From an uncultured Eubacteriales bacterium (GTDB taxonomy: Bacteria > Bacillota > Clostridia > Lachnospirales > Anaerotignaceae), in contig URLB01000107.1 of assembly GCA_900548595.1 (NCBI GenBank), forward strand, positions 1-6,897: a DNA stretch of 6,897 nt. The letters are read 5' to 3'. The position numbers were made by a program, and so were the translations under genes. This document shows positions 6,583-6,897 of the stretch, piece by piece. The notes beneath the pieces are model-generated. The model had not been told where the DNA came from. It made no database searches and worked only from the letters and a program-made list of their open reading frames with translations. The first letter of the stretch is position 1, and the number at the start of each line of letters is the position of its first letter.

Positions 6583-6583
6583 G

Positions 6584-6621
6584 AAAAAAGACATACTTCT
6601 GTCTGAAGTATGTCTTTTTTT
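6584..6621 (+). terminator. Intrinsic terminator after dnaJ
   Basis: A perfect 10-base-pair stem, GACATACTTC (6590-6599) with GAAGTATGTC (6605-6614), and a 5-base loop are followed by seven T. The six A before the stem can extend the pairing with the T run and would let it also work in the reverse direction. It begins two bases after the dnaJ stop codon and closes the heat-shock operon. Confidence 0.95.
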
Positions 6622-6674
6622 GTGCGGATTTTAGCGGGATTTGATGAAAAATTAAAACTATTTTAATAAAATGT

Positions 6675-6703
6675 TTGGACTTTTACTTTATGTATGATAT
6701 AAT
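6675..6703 (+). promoter_or_regulatory. Promoter for the transporter gene
   Basis: A perfect -10 TATAAT (6698-6703) is preceded by TG at 6695-6696 (extended -10). A weaker -35, TTGGAC (6675-6680), lies exactly 17 bases upstream of the -10. It lies between the dnaJ terminator and the next gene, so that gene is transcribed separately from the heat-shock operon. No CIRCE or other operator palindrome was seen near it. Confidence 0.75.
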
Positions 6704-6751
6704 TCAACAATGGACAAATATATTTATAAATGATTTAGGAGGAAATTAATT

Positions 6752-6897
6752 ATGGGACAGAAGCAATGGGCCAGCAGACTTGGCTTTCTTCTTGCCGCCG
6801 CGGGATCTGCTATAGGTCTTGGTAACTTATGGAAATTCCCGTATCTTATGGGGCGTAACGGAGGTTTTACGTTTCTTATTGCGTATCTTATATTTGT
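6752..6897 (+). CDS. Sodium:neurotransmitter symporter family transporter, N-terminal part
   Basis: The 48 complete codons visible open MGQKQWASRLGFLLAAAG and continue SAIGLGNLWKFPYLMGRNGG, the first transmembrane helix signature of the neurotransmitter:sodium symporter (LeuT-type, SNF) family. In that fold the unwound part of helix 1 (here AIGLGNLWKFPY) forms part of the sodium and substrate sites. Members in bacteria import amino acids such as leucine, tryptophan or tyrosine with Na+; the substrate cannot be told from this fragment. A second hydrophobic segment (FTFLIAYLIF) begins just before the window ends. AGGAGG at 6737-6742 supports ATG 6752. It has its own promoter and is not part of the heat-shock operon. 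Confidence 0.93.
   Translation, partial: MGQKQWASRLGFLLAAAGSAIGLGNLWKFPYLMGRNGGFTFLIAYLIF

Overview
The window reads as DNA from Clostridia-type (low-GC, Gram-positive, anaerobic) Firmicutes. It carries a rubredoxin-first rubrerythrin next to a PerR-type regulator, a CIRCE-controlled hrcA-grpE-dnaK-dnaJ operon, strong AGGAGG ribosome binding sites, and a DnaK with the short nucleotide-binding domain of Gram-positive bacteria. The two sides of the window do not look like the same genome. Left of about position 1236 the DNA is G/C-richer (34 of 60 bases in 1141-1200). Right of it the DNA is A/T-rich (22 of 60 in 1261-1320), with AGA arginine and ATA isoleucine codons favoured.

Left part (1-1236): on the minus strand, perR (421-828) is followed by a reverse-rubrerythrin gene (1-360, cut by the window edge). 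Together they form a small peroxide-defence unit with a recognisable promoter and a candidate PerR box upstream of perR. Divergently on the plus strand begins a secreted polysaccharide deacetylase gene, but only its first ~86 codons are present.

Junction (about 1222-1236): the deacetylase reading frame passes in frame into the last ~141 codons of hemW. Neither half keeps its catalytic motifs. The sequence at the join encodes KENGY, which fits both families, so the contig is probably joined through a short shared sequence. Either the assembly is chimeric or a real deletion or recombination has occurred.

Right part (1237-6897): this is the classical class I heat-shock operon. After the hemW remnant come a vegetative promoter and a perfect CIRCE operator, then hrcA, grpE (8-base overlap with hrcA), dnaK, a long stem-loop, dnaJ and a strong intrinsic terminator. 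HrcA binds CIRCE and represses its own operon; GrpE, DnaK and DnaJ form the Hsp70 folding cycle. A separate promoter then drives a sodium:neurotransmitter-symporter-family transporter, cut by the right edge.

I found no previously undescribed system. The observation that most needs attention is the hybrid reading frame at 979-1662. There is no gene-free stretch longer than 300 bases; the largest gaps are 829-978, 1663-1798 and 6583-6751, and their contents are listed.
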